Shown piece after piece: positions 18,181-27,862 of a DNA stretch of 64,000 nucleotides. The notes under the pieces were generated by a model. It was given only the letters and a program-made list of their open reading frames with translations. It made no database searches and was not told the DNA's origin. The stretch spans positions 172,025 to 236,024 of the forward strand of contig NZ_JACKZA010000002.1 of assembly GCF_015100155.1 (NCBI RefSeq), given 5' to 3'. Each line of letters starts with the position of its first letter. Position 1 is the stretch's first letter. Position numbers and translations under genes: made by a program. This stretch comes from Acidithiobacillus sp. HP-2. GTDB lineage: Bacteria > Pseudomonadota > Gammaproteobacteria > Acidithiobacillales > Acidithiobacillaceae.

Positions 18181-19274
18181 TGCGTTCTCTGCCCGTAAAA
18201 TCCCTGTTGCTTCCCGTTGCGGCAGCCCTGATCCTGGCGGGCTGCGCCCAGCACAAGCCCTCCCACAAAAATACGGCACTGCCGGTCGAAACCACGACCG
18301 TGCAGACCGGCAATCTACCCATTGTGGTCAATACCCTGGGGCAAGCCGTGGCATCCCACAGTGTCACCATCACCCCGCAGGTGAGCGGCATTTTGCAAAA
18401 GGTTGCCGTCCACTCGGGGCAAGTGGTTCAAAAAGGCCAGCTTCTCTTCCAGATTGATCCTGCCACACCCGCCGCCCAGGTGGCTGAAGACCAAGCCAAT
18501 CTACAGGGTGAAATGGCCCAGGAACAATATGATGATGCCCAGGTCAAGGCTTATGCGCCGCTGCTCGACAAGGATTATGTCACCCGTCAGACGGTCCAGC
18601 AGGCTCAGGCTCAGGCCAACACCGCAGCCGCCACCGTGGCCGCTGATCAGGCGGCACTGCAGGCCGCTCGCATTACTCTGGCTGAAACCCGGATTACCGC
18701 ACCCATCAGTGGTAGCGTAGGCATCCTGAGCCTCAAATCCGGCAATCTGGTCACTGCCAACAGCACAGCACTGGTCACCATCAATCAAATTCAACCCATT
18801 TACGTGCAATTCAGCCTGCCTGAAGCCTATCTCGACGATTTACATACCGCCATCAGCAATCACTCCGGCAAAATAGCAGTCTGGGATGAAAATCATCAGA
18901 CCCGGATTGGCACCGGGACAGTCACGGTGATTGATAATACCGTCAACACAGCTTCGGCGACGGTCACGGCACGCGCCACCCTGAGTAATCAGCCAGCCCG
19001 ACTCTGGCCGGGTGAATATGTACAGGTGGATTTCACCGCCCGAGAACTGCGTCATGCCCTGATCATTCCTGCAACAGCCTTACAGCAGGGCGTCTCCGGC
19101 CCTTATGTCTATACCATAAAAAAAGACAAGGCCATTATGCAGGCCGTGCAATTTTTAGGGCAAAACGGTAAGCAGGTGGCTATCGCCGGAAGCCATTTAC
19201 TGGGAGAAAGGGTGATTGTAGGGGCACCGACCCGACTTCATCCCAGTTCTGAAGTGCGCGTGATCAAGCCATGA
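18177..19274 (+). CDS. RND efflux periplasmic adaptor (membrane fusion lipoprotein)
   Basis: 365-residue membrane fusion protein. A lipobox (LILAGC, Cys about residue 22) anchors it to the inner membrane. The barrel-sandwich/lipoyl segment VTITPQVSGILQKVAVHSGQ and its partner ITAPISGSVGILSLKSGNLV flank a coiled-coil hairpin (about residues 100-165); the beta-barrel domain contains PIYVQFSLPEAYL and LWPGEYVQVDF. This is the AcrA/MdtA-like layout. It overlaps the TolC-like gene and the permease gene by 4 bp each, so stoichiometric expression is built in. Confidence 0.93.
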   Translation: MMRSLPVKSLLLPVAAALILAGCAQHKPSHKNTALPVETTTVQTGNLPIVVNTLGQAVASHSVTITPQVSGILQKVAVHSGQVVQKGQLLFQIDPATPAAQVAEDQANLQGEMAQEQYDDAQVKAYAPLLDKDYVTRQTVQQAQAQANTAAATVAADQAALQAARITLAETRITAPISGSVGILSLKSGNLVTANSTALVTINQIQPIYVQFSLPEAYLDDLHTAISNHSGKIAVWDENHQTRIGTGTVTVIDNTVNTASATVTARATLSNQPARLWPGEYVQVDFTARELRHALIIPATALQQGVSGPYVYTIKKDKAIMQAVQFLGQNGKQVAIAGSHLLGERVIVGAPTRLHPSSEVRVIKP

Positions 19275-22200
19275 ATCTTTCAGAACCCTTTATTCGCCGC
19301 CCCGTCGCCACGACGGTACTCGCCGTAGCAGTAGCCCTGCTGGGTTTGTTTGCCTATCTGCAATTACCCACGGCTTTGCTGCCCAACGTCAGCTTTCCGA
19401 TGGTGATGGTCACCGCCGAACTGCCGGGAGCCAGCCCCAAAACCATGTCCAGCGCGGTAGCCACCCCACTGGAAAGGCAATTTGCCAGCATTCCCGGTCT
19501 CAACTCCATGAGTGCCGTCAGTCAAAACGGGGTGACCCAGATCACCCTGCAGTTCGATCTCAGCAAATCCGCGCTGGGGGCCACCCAGCAGGTGTCCAAC
19601 GCCGTTTCCCAGGCCCAGCATTTTTTACCACCGGGTATGCCCGAGCCACCTTCAGTCCGGCAAATGAATCCTTCGGCCCAGCCCGTGTTTTATATTGGCA
19701 TGTCCGCGCCCAACATGCCGCTTTATGATCTGGATAAATACGCGCAAACCAAGGTCAGTACGGCATTATCCGGTATCTCCGGGGTATCTGACGTACAAAT
19801 TTACGGGGCACAAACCTACGCCGTACGCATTTATGTGAATCCTTTTGCCCTTTCTGCCCGGGGTCTGAGTCTGCAGGCTGTACAAAGCGCCCTGGGGAAT
19901 GCCAACGTCAATCTGCCCGGCGGCACCCTGGATGGGGGCGATCAGGCTTTCGCCACCCAGGTACATGGTCAGTTACATACCGCAAAAGCCTACAACCATC
20001 TGGTTCTGGCCTACGAAGGCGGACAGGCGGTGCCCCTCAGTGCGGTTGGCAAGGCCATCAACAGTACCCAGGATAACCAGCAGGAGACCTGGATCAACAA
20101 AACGCCCGGCATTGTTCTCGCCGTAACACGGCAGCCCGGCAGTAATACCGTTGCCATTTCCAACAAAATCCGCGCCCTGTTGCCACAACTGCAGGCCGCC
20201 ATGCCCGGCGGGGTGCATCTGACCAATGTTTTCGATTTGGCCGATTACATTCGCGCCGCAGTACACGAAGTGTTGATGACCCTCATCCTGGCCAGCATTC
20301 TGGTAGCAGGTGTCATGTGGCTGTTTCTGCGCCGCCCCTCGGCTACCCTCATCGGTGCAGTCGCCATCCCCCTTTCCCTGTTGGGCACCTTTCTGGTCAT
20401 GATGCTGCTCGGTTTCAGCATCAATACCCTGACCTTGCTGGCCCTGACCCTTTCCGTGGGTTTTGTGGTGGATGATGCCGTGGTGATGCTGGAAAACATC
20501 AACCGACATATCGACCGAGGTGAAACAGGCATGACTGCCGCCCTTAATGGCAGTCGCGAAATCAGTTTTACGGTCCTGTCCATGACCTTGTCCCTGTCCA
20601 TCATTTTTCTGCCTCTGATTTTTCTGGGGGGCTTTGTCGGTCATTTATTCTCGGACTTCGGAGTCAGCATTGCCGTGGTCATCCTGATTTCCGGGATGGT
20701 CGCCCTGAGCGTTACCCCCATGCTCTGCAGCCGTTATCTCAAGCCCAATCATGCCCACGCCCGGACTGATCTGCATGATACGGGTCACTTACCTGAAGAC
20801 GGTATTTTTCAGCGTTTTTTCAAGGACAGCCGCGATTTTTATATTCGCACCCTGAAAGTGGCCCTGAACCATAAATACTGGATGCTGGCCCTGGCCGGAC
20901 TTGCGCTGGCGGGTAGTGTCTGGCTGGTCATGATTGTTCCCAAGGCTTTTTTACCCAGCCAGAATTCGGGCATGATCAATGCCAATATTGAATACCCGAC
21001 CGGGATGACCTTTGCTGAAGTCAGGCACGAGCAGTCGGAAATCGCCCGGATTGTGAAATCCAATACCCGCATTCAGTCGGTGGTGTCTTCGGCAGGTCAG
21101 GGCGCAGGAGGTTTTGGCAGCCGCAACTCCGGCCATATGTTCATCCATATTCGCAGTGGATATGCGCCACAGACGGAAAACATCATTGTGGATCTGCAGC
21201 GCGCCACCCGTCGCTTTCATAATGCCCAGATTGTTTTTCAGGGACCGCAAAGCGCCCACTCGGGAACCGCCAGCGGCAATGGCAGCTATATTTATGAACT
21301 CATGGGCAGCAACTGGACAGATCTGAATGCGGCCACGCTGAAAATGACCGAAGCGCTGCAAAAGCTTCCGCAACTGAATTCCGTCAGTAACAGCCTGGAA
21401 AACAATAATCCGCAGGTCACCATTCATATCAATCGTGCCCGTGCCACCGCTTTGGGGGTCACCCCGGCCGCCATCGAAAACACCCTGGGTCTGGCCTTTG
21501 GCGGACATGAGGTGGGAACCATTTACGGGGCTAGTAATCAATATGAAGTAATTATGGAACTTGAACCGCGCTATCAGAAAAATATCAATGCCTTGTCCAC
21601 CCTGAGCGTGCCGGGGGCGGGATCAGCGCTGGTTCCCCTTTCTGCCGTAGCCAGTTTTCATTATGACGCAGCCCCCCTGAATCTGATGCAGCACAATGGC
21701 CAGCCCTCCACCACTATTTCCTTCAATCTGGCCCCCGGGGTGCAGCTCGGTTCGGCCATCAGCGCCCTGCAGCATACGGCTCACCAAGTCCTGCCCGCAG
21801 GCATTGTCGGGCATCTGGGCGGCAATGCCGCGCAATTTCAGTCTGCCTTCAAATCTTTGCCTTTTTTATTGCTGGCAACGGTGTTGCTGATTTACGTGGT
21901 CCTTGCCATGTTGTATGAACATTTTCTCCATCCCCTGACGATTTTAACGGCTTTGCCGCTGGCGGCTTTCGGTGCGCTGCTGTCTTTGGTCATTTTTCAT
22001 GAGCCGCTGGATTTATACAGCTTCATCGGCATCATCATGTTACTGGGGCTGGTCAAGAAAAACGGGATTATCCTCGTAGACTTTGCCGTCAGTCGGCGCC
22101 GTGAGGGCGAAGATGCCTACAATGCCATTATTGATGCCTGCACCATTCGTTATCGGCCGATCATGATGACTACTTTTGCCGCCATTCTCGGGGTGCTGCC

Positions 22201-22390
22201 CATAGCCATCGGCTTTGGCGCCGGTGCCGGAAGTCGGGTACCCCTGGGTATTGCCGTGGTCGGCGGCCTGATATTTTCCCAGTTTCTCACCCTGTATATC
22301 ACGCCCGCTTTTTATTTATGGTTTGACGGGCTCTCCTGGCCACGTCGCAAACGGACGCAAGCCGTTGCGTTGAATCCCGATCCCTCATAA
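19271..22390 (+). CDS. RND multidrug efflux permease, MdtB/MdtC (HAE1) type
   Basis: 1039-residue inner-membrane proton-driven exporter. It starts with the typical MNLSEPFIRRPVATTVLAVA and has the duplicated 6-TM plan with two large periplasmic loops. Key proton-relay residues are intact: the Asp pair in TM4 (LSVGFVVDDAVVMLENINRH, about residues 396-415) and the Lys in TM10 (LLGLVKKNGIILVDFA). PAFLPSQNSG-like porter motifs and a C-terminal TPAFYLWF are present. Closest by eye to MdtB/MdtC/MuxB transporters. Substrate is unknown; the two downstream DUF3857 genes in the operon are an unusual addition to such pumps. Confidence 0.95.
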   Translation: MNLSEPFIRRPVATTVLAVAVALLGLFAYLQLPTALLPNVSFPMVMVTAELPGASPKTMSSAVATPLERQFASIPGLNSMSAVSQNGVTQITLQFDLSKSALGATQQVSNAVSQAQHFLPPGMPEPPSVRQMNPSAQPVFYIGMSAPNMPLYDLDKYAQTKVSTALSGISGVSDVQIYGAQTYAVRIYVNPFALSARGLSLQAVQSALGNANVNLPGGTLDGGDQAFATQVHGQLHTAKAYNHLVLAYEGGQAVPLSAVGKAINSTQDNQQETWINKTPGIVLAVTRQPGSNTVAISNKIRALLPQLQAAMPGGVHLTNVFDLADYIRAAVHEVLMTLILASILVAGVMWLFLRRPSATLIGAVAIPLSLLGTFLVMMLLGFSINTLTLLALTLSVGFVVDDAVVMLENINRHIDRGETGMTAALNGSREISFTVLSMTLSLSIIFLPLIFLGGFVGHLFSDFGVSIAVVILISGMVALSVTPMLCSRYLKPNHAHARTDLHDTGHLPEDGIFQRFFKDSRDFYIRTLKVALNHKYWMLALAGLALAGSVWLVMIVPKAFLPSQNSGMINANIEYPTGMTFAEVRHEQSEIARIVKSNTRIQSVVSSAGQGAGGFGSRNSGHMFIHIRSGYAPQTENIIVDLQRATRRFHNAQIVFQGPQSAHSGTASGNGSYIYELMGSNWTDLNAATLKMTEALQKLPQLNSVSNSLENNNPQVTIHINRARATALGVTPAAIENTLGLAFGGHEVGTIYGASNQYEVIMELEPRYQKNINALSTLSVPGAGSALVPLSAVASFHYDAAPLNLMQHNGQPSTTISFNLAPGVQLGSAISALQHTAHQVLPAGIVGHLGGNAAQFQSAFKSLPFLLLATVLLIYVVLAMLYEHFLHPLTILTALPLAAFGALLSLVIFHEPLDLYSFIGIIMLLGLVKKNGIILVDFAVSRRREGEDAYNAIIDACTIRYRPIMMTTFAAILGVLPIAIGFGAGAGSRVPLGIAVVGGLIFSQFLTLYITPAFYLWFDGLSWPRRKRTQAVALNPDPS

Positions 22391-22403
22391 AGGTGACTCA
22401 TCC

Positions 22404-24353
22404 ATGCTTCTTCTGAAATCTGTCCAGCGCGCTCTGATGGTTGTTTGTGGAGCAGGCCTGCTAAGCGGCACTTTACCGGGCAGCCTGGCCCAGGCCGGGA
22501 CGACGGTTTCTGGCAACAGCAACGCGCCTTTTATCCCGATCAATGAAAAGCAGAGCGGAGCCCCCCTGCGGATTCTCAAAAACCATGTCAATGTTACGGT
22601 GCAATCCAACGGACTGTTTACTGAGCGCGATCATCAGGTGCTGGAACTTCTCAACCCGGCCCTGGAAACCATGATCAATCCCTACCAGATTCAGTATTCT
22701 GCCGATATGGCCAAGCTGCGGGTGCTGCGCGCCTGGGTCAGCACGCCCGGTGGCCAAAAATATGTCGTACCAGCCAGTGCCATTTTTGTGCGCCCGGAAC
22801 CGATGGCTGCCGGAGCCCCCATGTATAGTCATGCCAAGGTGCTTTCCATCGTTCTGCCGAAATTGGGCAAAGACGATCAGCTTCATATCATTACCGAAAA
22901 AACCCAGACCACGCCCTATTTCGCCGGACAGTTTTCGCAAATCTGGGAAATGCCCGTCAGTCAGTCTGCACGCAATTTTCGTATTGATATTACGGCACCA
23001 CGCAGCATGCATTTACGGGCCGCCCACACCGGCAACTGGATTGTTTCGCAGCGCACTCAGGGCCAGTTGATTCATATCAGTGCCCGTATGGCGGTACACC
23101 ACGCGCGTTATCCGGGACCGAGTACTGTAGACGAAAGCCAGTTCAGCCCGCTTTTTGAGGTCAGCACTTTTCCCAGTTGGGCAGCCGTCGGCAAGGCCTA
23201 CTGGTCACGCGCCGCCGACAAGGCGGCAGTTACCCCCATTGTCCAAAAAACCGCCGATACAGCAAGTCATGGACTGCAGGGCTGGGATGCGGAAAAAGCC
23301 CTGTATACCTGGGACTCCCACCATATTCGTTATGTAGGCCTGGAATTGGGTGTCGGCGGTTATGTGCCCATCTCGGCCAGCAAAACCCTGGAAACCCGCT
23401 ATGGGGACTGCAAGGCCCACGCCACCCTGCTGCAGGCGCTTTTCAATGCCAGAGGCTTCAAGCTTTATCCAACATTAATCAACTGGAATAATGTGTTCAC
23501 CCTGCCGCCGCTGCCCACTCCTTTCTGGTTTAATCACGCCATCGACTATGCCCCGCAGCGTCATCTTTTTCTGGACAGTACCGGCACCTACGAAACACCG
23601 GGGCAGCTGGCTATTGGTGAACGCGACAAACCCAGCATTGTCACCGGTCCGCATCCCCGGGTAGTGACCACCCCGGGTGCCGAGCCCGATGCCAACCAGT
23701 TGGACTATGCGGCTGATCTGACCCTGCAGCAAAATGGTGACTTAAGCGGGGTTGCCAAGATGCAGACCAAAGGCTGGTGGGCCTGGATGTATCGGCAAAC
23801 CTTCGCCTCCATTCCTCCATCAGCCTATCACCGGGTCATGAATACCCTGCTGCTGCCGGATGGAGGCGGGAGTGGCACCTTTGTGCCAGGCAATCCGGAT
23901 ATTCTCGACCAGCCCTTTGCCGTGACTGCGCATTGGCATACTGTGGCTTACACCCATGTTGGCGATCATATCAGTTTTCCCATTCCCTCCGGCCCCTATC
24001 TGACCCCCGGCCTTTCCGCCACCGCCCGACCCATGGAAGCATTGACCCGGGTCATTGGCCCGCTGCAGCGTCAACATCCTGTCACCACGTATCTCGGTGG
24101 CATTCACTGGACAACGACTATCCATCTGCCCGAGGGTTATCAGGTGCAATATCTACCGCCCGCACAGCAGCTCCATAATCAGGCGGGAAGTTTCACTTAT
24201 AACCTCACCCTCCAAGAACACAGCGTCATCGTACACTACACACTGCAACTCCAGCGGGTCGTGTACAACCCTCAGCAATATCCGGCCTTGCGCACGCTCC
24301 TGAAACTGGATTATGCCGCGCAGCAAAGCCCGATTATCCTTGTTCGCCAATGA
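22404..24353 (+). CDS. exported DUF3857/transglutaminase-like protein, catalytic triad present
   Basis: 649-residue exported protein with an N-terminal signal (ALMVVCGAGLLSGTLPGSLA). Residues about 50-250 match a DUF3857 beta domain, and residues about 280-400 a transglutaminase-like core: the Cys in RYGDCKAHATLLQALF (about residue 336), the His in FWFNHAIDYAP and the Asp in LFLDSTG. Thus the Cys-His-Asp triad is complete. The C-terminal region is beta-rich. Such proteins are periplasmic, of unknown reaction, often near envelope functions. It follows the RND permease by 13 bp in the same operon and overlaps the following paralogue. Confidence 0.85.
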   Translation: MLLLKSVQRALMVVCGAGLLSGTLPGSLAQAGTTVSGNSNAPFIPINEKQSGAPLRILKNHVNVTVQSNGLFTERDHQVLELLNPALETMINPYQIQYSADMAKLRVLRAWVSTPGGQKYVVPASAIFVRPEPMAAGAPMYSHAKVLSIVLPKLGKDDQLHIITEKTQTTPYFAGQFSQIWEMPVSQSARNFRIDITAPRSMHLRAAHTGNWIVSQRTQGQLIHISARMAVHHARYPGPSTVDESQFSPLFEVSTFPSWAAVGKAYWSRAADKAAVTPIVQKTADTASHGLQGWDAEKALYTWDSHHIRYVGLELGVGGYVPISASKTLETRYGDCKAHATLLQALFNARGFKLYPTLINWNNVFTLPPLPTPFWFNHAIDYAPQRHLFLDSTGTYETPGQLAIGERDKPSIVTGPHPRVVTTPGAEPDANQLDYAADLTLQQNGDLSGVAKMQTKGWWAWMYRQTFASIPPSAYHRVMNTLLLPDGGGSGTFVPGNPDILDQPFAVTAHWHTVAYTHVGDHISFPIPSGPYLTPGLSATARPMEALTRVIGPLQRQHPVTTYLGGIHWTTTIHLPEGYQVQYLPPAQQLHNQAGSFTYNLTLQEHSVIVHYTLQLQRVVYNPQQYPALRTLLKLDYAAQQSPIILVRQ

Positions 24354-24370
24354 ATTCAGGAAACCTGCAT

Positions 24371-26257
24371 ATGACCCGTCATCTCACTCCCAAAGCGGCT
24401 TTATTAACTGCCGGTTTTATCCTGCTGACTGTCAGCGCCAACCCGGCTTTTGCCCGGGAACCCGCCCAGGTGAATTATCAGGTGTTACTCCTGCGTCAGG
24501 AACTGAGCGTACAGAAAAACGGTGCCTATACCGACAGCATTGACCGGGTGATTCAACCGCTGACCATGGCTGGCGTACAGTCACAATCCCAGATGCAAAT
24601 TGGCTATCCAGCTAACTTTGCCCGCGTGCACATACTCGAAGCCTATACGGAAACGGCCTCGGGCGTTAAACATCCCGTCCCGGCCGATGCCATTTATACC
24701 CAATCCAGCCCGGATGCCCTGAGTGCCCCTTTTTTAAGTGATGGTCGCATCCAGAGTGTGGTCTTTCCGGCGGTAGCGCCCGGAGATACGCTGCACATCC
24801 GCTACACTATCCACTATGATCATCCCTATTTGCCGGGTATCTACGCCATCAGCACGCTCCTGGCCCCCAATGTGCCCGTCAGCAAGGCACAAATCATTTT
24901 GCACACCCCTGCCGCGCAAAAACTCTATGCCGCCCAGCAGGGGGATGCCTGGCATGCCGTGTCCGTCAGCCACGCTAAAAATGCGGCCAGCCGATCTTTT
25001 GAAACCAGCCTCAGTAAGGTTTCCTACCCACCACTGGGTAGTCCGGCACTGACGCAATATGCGCCCCTGGCAGTGATTTCGACAGCAGAACACTGGACTG
25101 AAGTCGCCACGGCTTACAATCAGCTTGCCACCCCCGCCATGCAGATGACCCCGGAATTGCAAAAAGCCGCTGAACATATTGCGCATGGAGCAACAGGGCT
25201 GGATGCGGTCAAAGTCATTTATCACTGGATGCAAAAAAACATTCATTCGGTATCCATCAACTACGCCAATGCCGGCTTTACGCCACCCAGCGCGAGCAGC
25301 ACCCTGCAACGTGGAGTCGGCGACAGTAATGCCAATGCAGCATTGCTCTGCACCCTGCTAGGCGCCCTCCATATTGAAGCAGTACCGGCCATGATTTCCA
25401 CCTCCGCGCGCTTTCACCCCTATCCTGCTGTGGATCCTTTTGCCTTTGGTCATTTTCTGGTGTACGTGCCCGCTTATCATTTATTTCTGGATCCCACTTC
25501 GCGCTATGCCGGCATCCATAGTTTACCCCTGGAGGATGCGGGCCGACCGGTGCTCATTACCGGAAAAAATCCACGCATGACGCAAATCCCTTTGCCCGAT
25601 CTCAGCTTGCCGCTCATCGACAAACATAGCCAACTCCGCTTGAGCGCCTCCGGCACCATGCACGACCAGACCGTCGAAATACGCCGGGGTTACGCCGCCC
25701 AGGATATTCGCTCCGCGCTGATGGGCAGCAAGGGACGCATGTTGATGAAAGGATTGCGCAACGGTTTTTATGAACAGGGAGATCTGGGGCAACTGGAAAG
25801 CATTGCTTTTCAGAACCGGAAAAAGCTCGACCAGCCTCTGGGCCTGAAAACCAGCGCCGTAAAAAACGGCCTGTTTATACCCGGACATAGTGTCGCCATG
25901 ATCATGCCCACAGATACGTCCATGGCCAAGCCTCTGCAGGCCTTTACTGCAGAGAGCGTCCGCACAACACCGAGTCTGATCAATCCCAGCTATATGCAAT
26001 CAGATATTTCCCTGAAATTGCCGCAAGGTTATCAGCCCGCCTATTTACCGAAAAATATCGACATACAGACATCCGTTGGAAGCTATAGCATTCACTACGC
26101 ACTGTCCGGACAAACCCTCAAAATTGATCAGCGGCTGAAGCTGCCGGAGTTTGTGATCAGCGCGAAGGACTACCCGGCCTTGCACCAACTGGCGGTATTG
26201 AGCTCCAGCAGTACCCGCGAGGGGTTACTGCTGGTGAAAGGATTCACTAAACGCTGA
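24371..26257 (+). CDS. exported DUF3857/transglutaminase-like paralogue with Cys-to-Ser change
   Basis: 628-residue paralogue of the preceding gene, with signal peptide (KAALLTAGFILLTVSANPAF then A). The domain order is the same. The triad position usually holding Cys reads GVGDSNANAALLCTLL near residue 320, where GDC has become GDS; the His (FGHFLVYVP) and Asp (LFLDPTS) are retained. This suggests a catalytically dead or altered partner. I chose ATG 24371 because AGGA lies 9 bp upstream; a start at 24350 would overlap the previous stop but has no ribosome-binding site. Last gene of the operon; its end overlaps the convergent phospholipase gene by 11 bp. Confidence 0.83.
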   Translation: MTRHLTPKAALLTAGFILLTVSANPAFAREPAQVNYQVLLLRQELSVQKNGAYTDSIDRVIQPLTMAGVQSQSQMQIGYPANFARVHILEAYTETASGVKHPVPADAIYTQSSPDALSAPFLSDGRIQSVVFPAVAPGDTLHIRYTIHYDHPYLPGIYAISTLLAPNVPVSKAQIILHTPAAQKLYAAQQGDAWHAVSVSHAKNAASRSFETSLSKVSYPPLGSPALTQYAPLAVISTAEHWTEVATAYNQLATPAMQMTPELQKAAEHIAHGATGLDAVKVIYHWMQKNIHSVSINYANAGFTPPSASSTLQRGVGDSNANAALLCTLLGALHIEAVPAMISTSARFHPYPAVDPFAFGHFLVYVPAYHLFLDPTSRYAGIHSLPLEDAGRPVLITGKNPRMTQIPLPDLSLPLIDKHSQLRLSASGTMHDQTVEIRRGYAAQDIRSALMGSKGRMLMKGLRNGFYEQGDLGQLESIAFQNRKKLDQPLGLKTSAVKNGLFIPGHSVAMIMPTDTSMAKPLQAFTAESVRTTPSLINPSYMQSDISLKLPQGYQPAYLPKNIDIQTSVGSYSIHYALSGQTLKIDQRLKLPEFVISAKDYPALHQLAVLSSSSTREGLLLVKGFTKR

Positions 26258-27821
26258 AATCCTTGGGTTGCTGATCCCAGTCAAAAGCACCCAACAGATC
26301 ATAGGCATCCCGATCGCGATGATTGAGGGGATCGAGACCGAAACGGGTTTCAATAAATTTGAGAATGCTGGCGGTACTGGCCAGATGATGATCCACCAGG
26401 CCACTCCGCACCCATGGACTGATCAACATGGCGGGAATACGGGTTCCAAATCCGTAATCATCCACCACTTTCGGTGGTAACGAATCCCAAAAACCACCCC
26501 CTTCATCATAAGTGATAAATATCGCGGTTTTATCCCAGGCAGGGCCATCAGCCACAGCCCGCACCAGTTGCTCCACCCATTCCATGCCATAAGCGGGCGC
26601 ACTATCCGCTGGATGTTCATCATGGGATGCCGTAGCTTTTAAAAAAGAAACCGAGGGCAACTTGCCGGCACGCGCATCCGCCAGAAAATCATCACTATCC
26701 CGAATATGACCTGCCTTGACATAATCCGGCCAACGCGGGTAATACTGGAAAGGATTATGATGGGCAACATATAACTGGCTGGTATCAATTACTGCCGAAC
26801 CATCTCCCGGTCCGAAAGCCGTTTTCAGCGCCCAGGGTTTTACTTTATTCCAGTTTTCGTTGTACCAGGCCCAGGAAACCTTTGCCGCATTCATACGGTC
26901 ACCAATATTGTCATAAGTCTGCGCTGCTGGTGGCGGCGAAATTTCCAGCTCTTGCATTCTGCCTGCGTCCGTAGGACCTTGAATAGGCACCAGATCATTC
27001 ACCATGATTTTACGATGGTCATAAGGCAAATCAAAAAATCCATGTTCCAGACCGGCCTCGCGCGGATCAAAGGGCGCACAAATATCTGCTGTAGCCTGAG
27101 GGTTGATGCACGAACGCGCGGCGACGAGATACAGGGCATTGCCCGTACTACCACCACTCATTGCCTGATAAAAATGATCAAATAAAGTGTATTGATGCGC
27201 CACGCGATGGTAAAAAGGAAGATCTTCTCCCGTATAGTGCCCCAGAACAGGGCCACTGGGACGGGCCAGATCAAAAGCCATCTGCTCTGCCGACATTTTC
27301 CTGAATTCATCACGGTGCAAATGGGTTTTGCTACCCCCGGCCAGGGCTACAAACCGGTCCATTTTGCCATTATTGACTTCAGCCATCATCCGGAAAAAAC
27401 GATGCTTGGGATCCCAGTTAACATTACCCTTGGCTGGAATATAAGGCGCCAAATGAAAGGGTTTATTAGCTAGCTGCACATTCTGAAAACCGGGAATGTC
27501 TAAAGGCAAAGGTAAGTTACCATAGGGAATTCCGGCCGGGTTTTTCTGGAGACCATTGAAGCGATGATCAATGTTTCCCAATGCATCCAGGAGATTAATG
27601 ACTTTCTGACCATTTTTGGCTTGAAAAGTCCCAAAGTAATGATCAAAACTGCGATTTTCCTGAAAAATTACAACCACATGCTCAATTTTTTTGCGCAGGA
27701 TGGTTTTTTCATCTACTCCAGCCGCATGGGCCATACCCATTAATTTTGGTGCGGAAACTACTGCTGCACCACCTAACCCCAATTGCTTCAAAAACTGCCG
27801 ACGATTCTGACGCTCCATCAT
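26247..27821 (-). CDS. Tat-exported phosphoesterase (phospholipase C / acid phosphatase family)
   Basis: 524-residue phosphoesterase-family protein, shorter than the one at 13548 and lacking its two C-terminal beta domains. The signal MMERQNRRQFLKQLGLGG is a twin-arginine type (NRRQFLK). Catalytic motifs are IEHVVVIFQENRSFDHYFGT (about residues 46-65), GGSTGNALYLVAARS, FITYDEGGGFWDSLPP and ISPWVRSGLVDHHLASTAS. Family members act as acid phosphatases or phospholipases C in the periplasm. It is the last gene of the minus-strand operon exbB-exbD-receptor-tonB-RNase T2-phosphoesterase driven by the PHO box at 33126-33158. Confidence 0.88.
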   Translation of the reverse strand: MMERQNRRQFLKQLGLGGAAVVSAPKLMGMAHAAGVDEKTILRKKIEHVVVIFQENRSFDHYFGTFQAKNGQKVINLLDALGNIDHRFNGLQKNPAGIPYGNLPLPLDIPGFQNVQLANKPFHLAPYIPAKGNVNWDPKHRFFRMMAEVNNGKMDRFVALAGGSKTHLHRDEFRKMSAEQMAFDLARPSGPVLGHYTGEDLPFYHRVAHQYTLFDHFYQAMSGGSTGNALYLVAARSCINPQATADICAPFDPREAGLEHGFFDLPYDHRKIMVNDLVPIQGPTDAGRMQELEISPPPAAQTYDNIGDRMNAAKVSWAWYNENWNKVKPWALKTAFGPGDGSAVIDTSQLYVAHHNPFQYYPRWPDYVKAGHIRDSDDFLADARAGKLPSVSFLKATASHDEHPADSAPAYGMEWVEQLVRAVADGPAWDKTAIFITYDEGGGFWDSLPPKVVDDYGFGTRIPAMLISPWVRSGLVDHHLASTASILKFIETRFGLDPLNHRDRDAYDLLGAFDWDQQPKDFSV

Positions 27822-27862
27822 CTATTCCTCATCAAAAAGAGAGAGTTTGTTATTCTGGTGGT

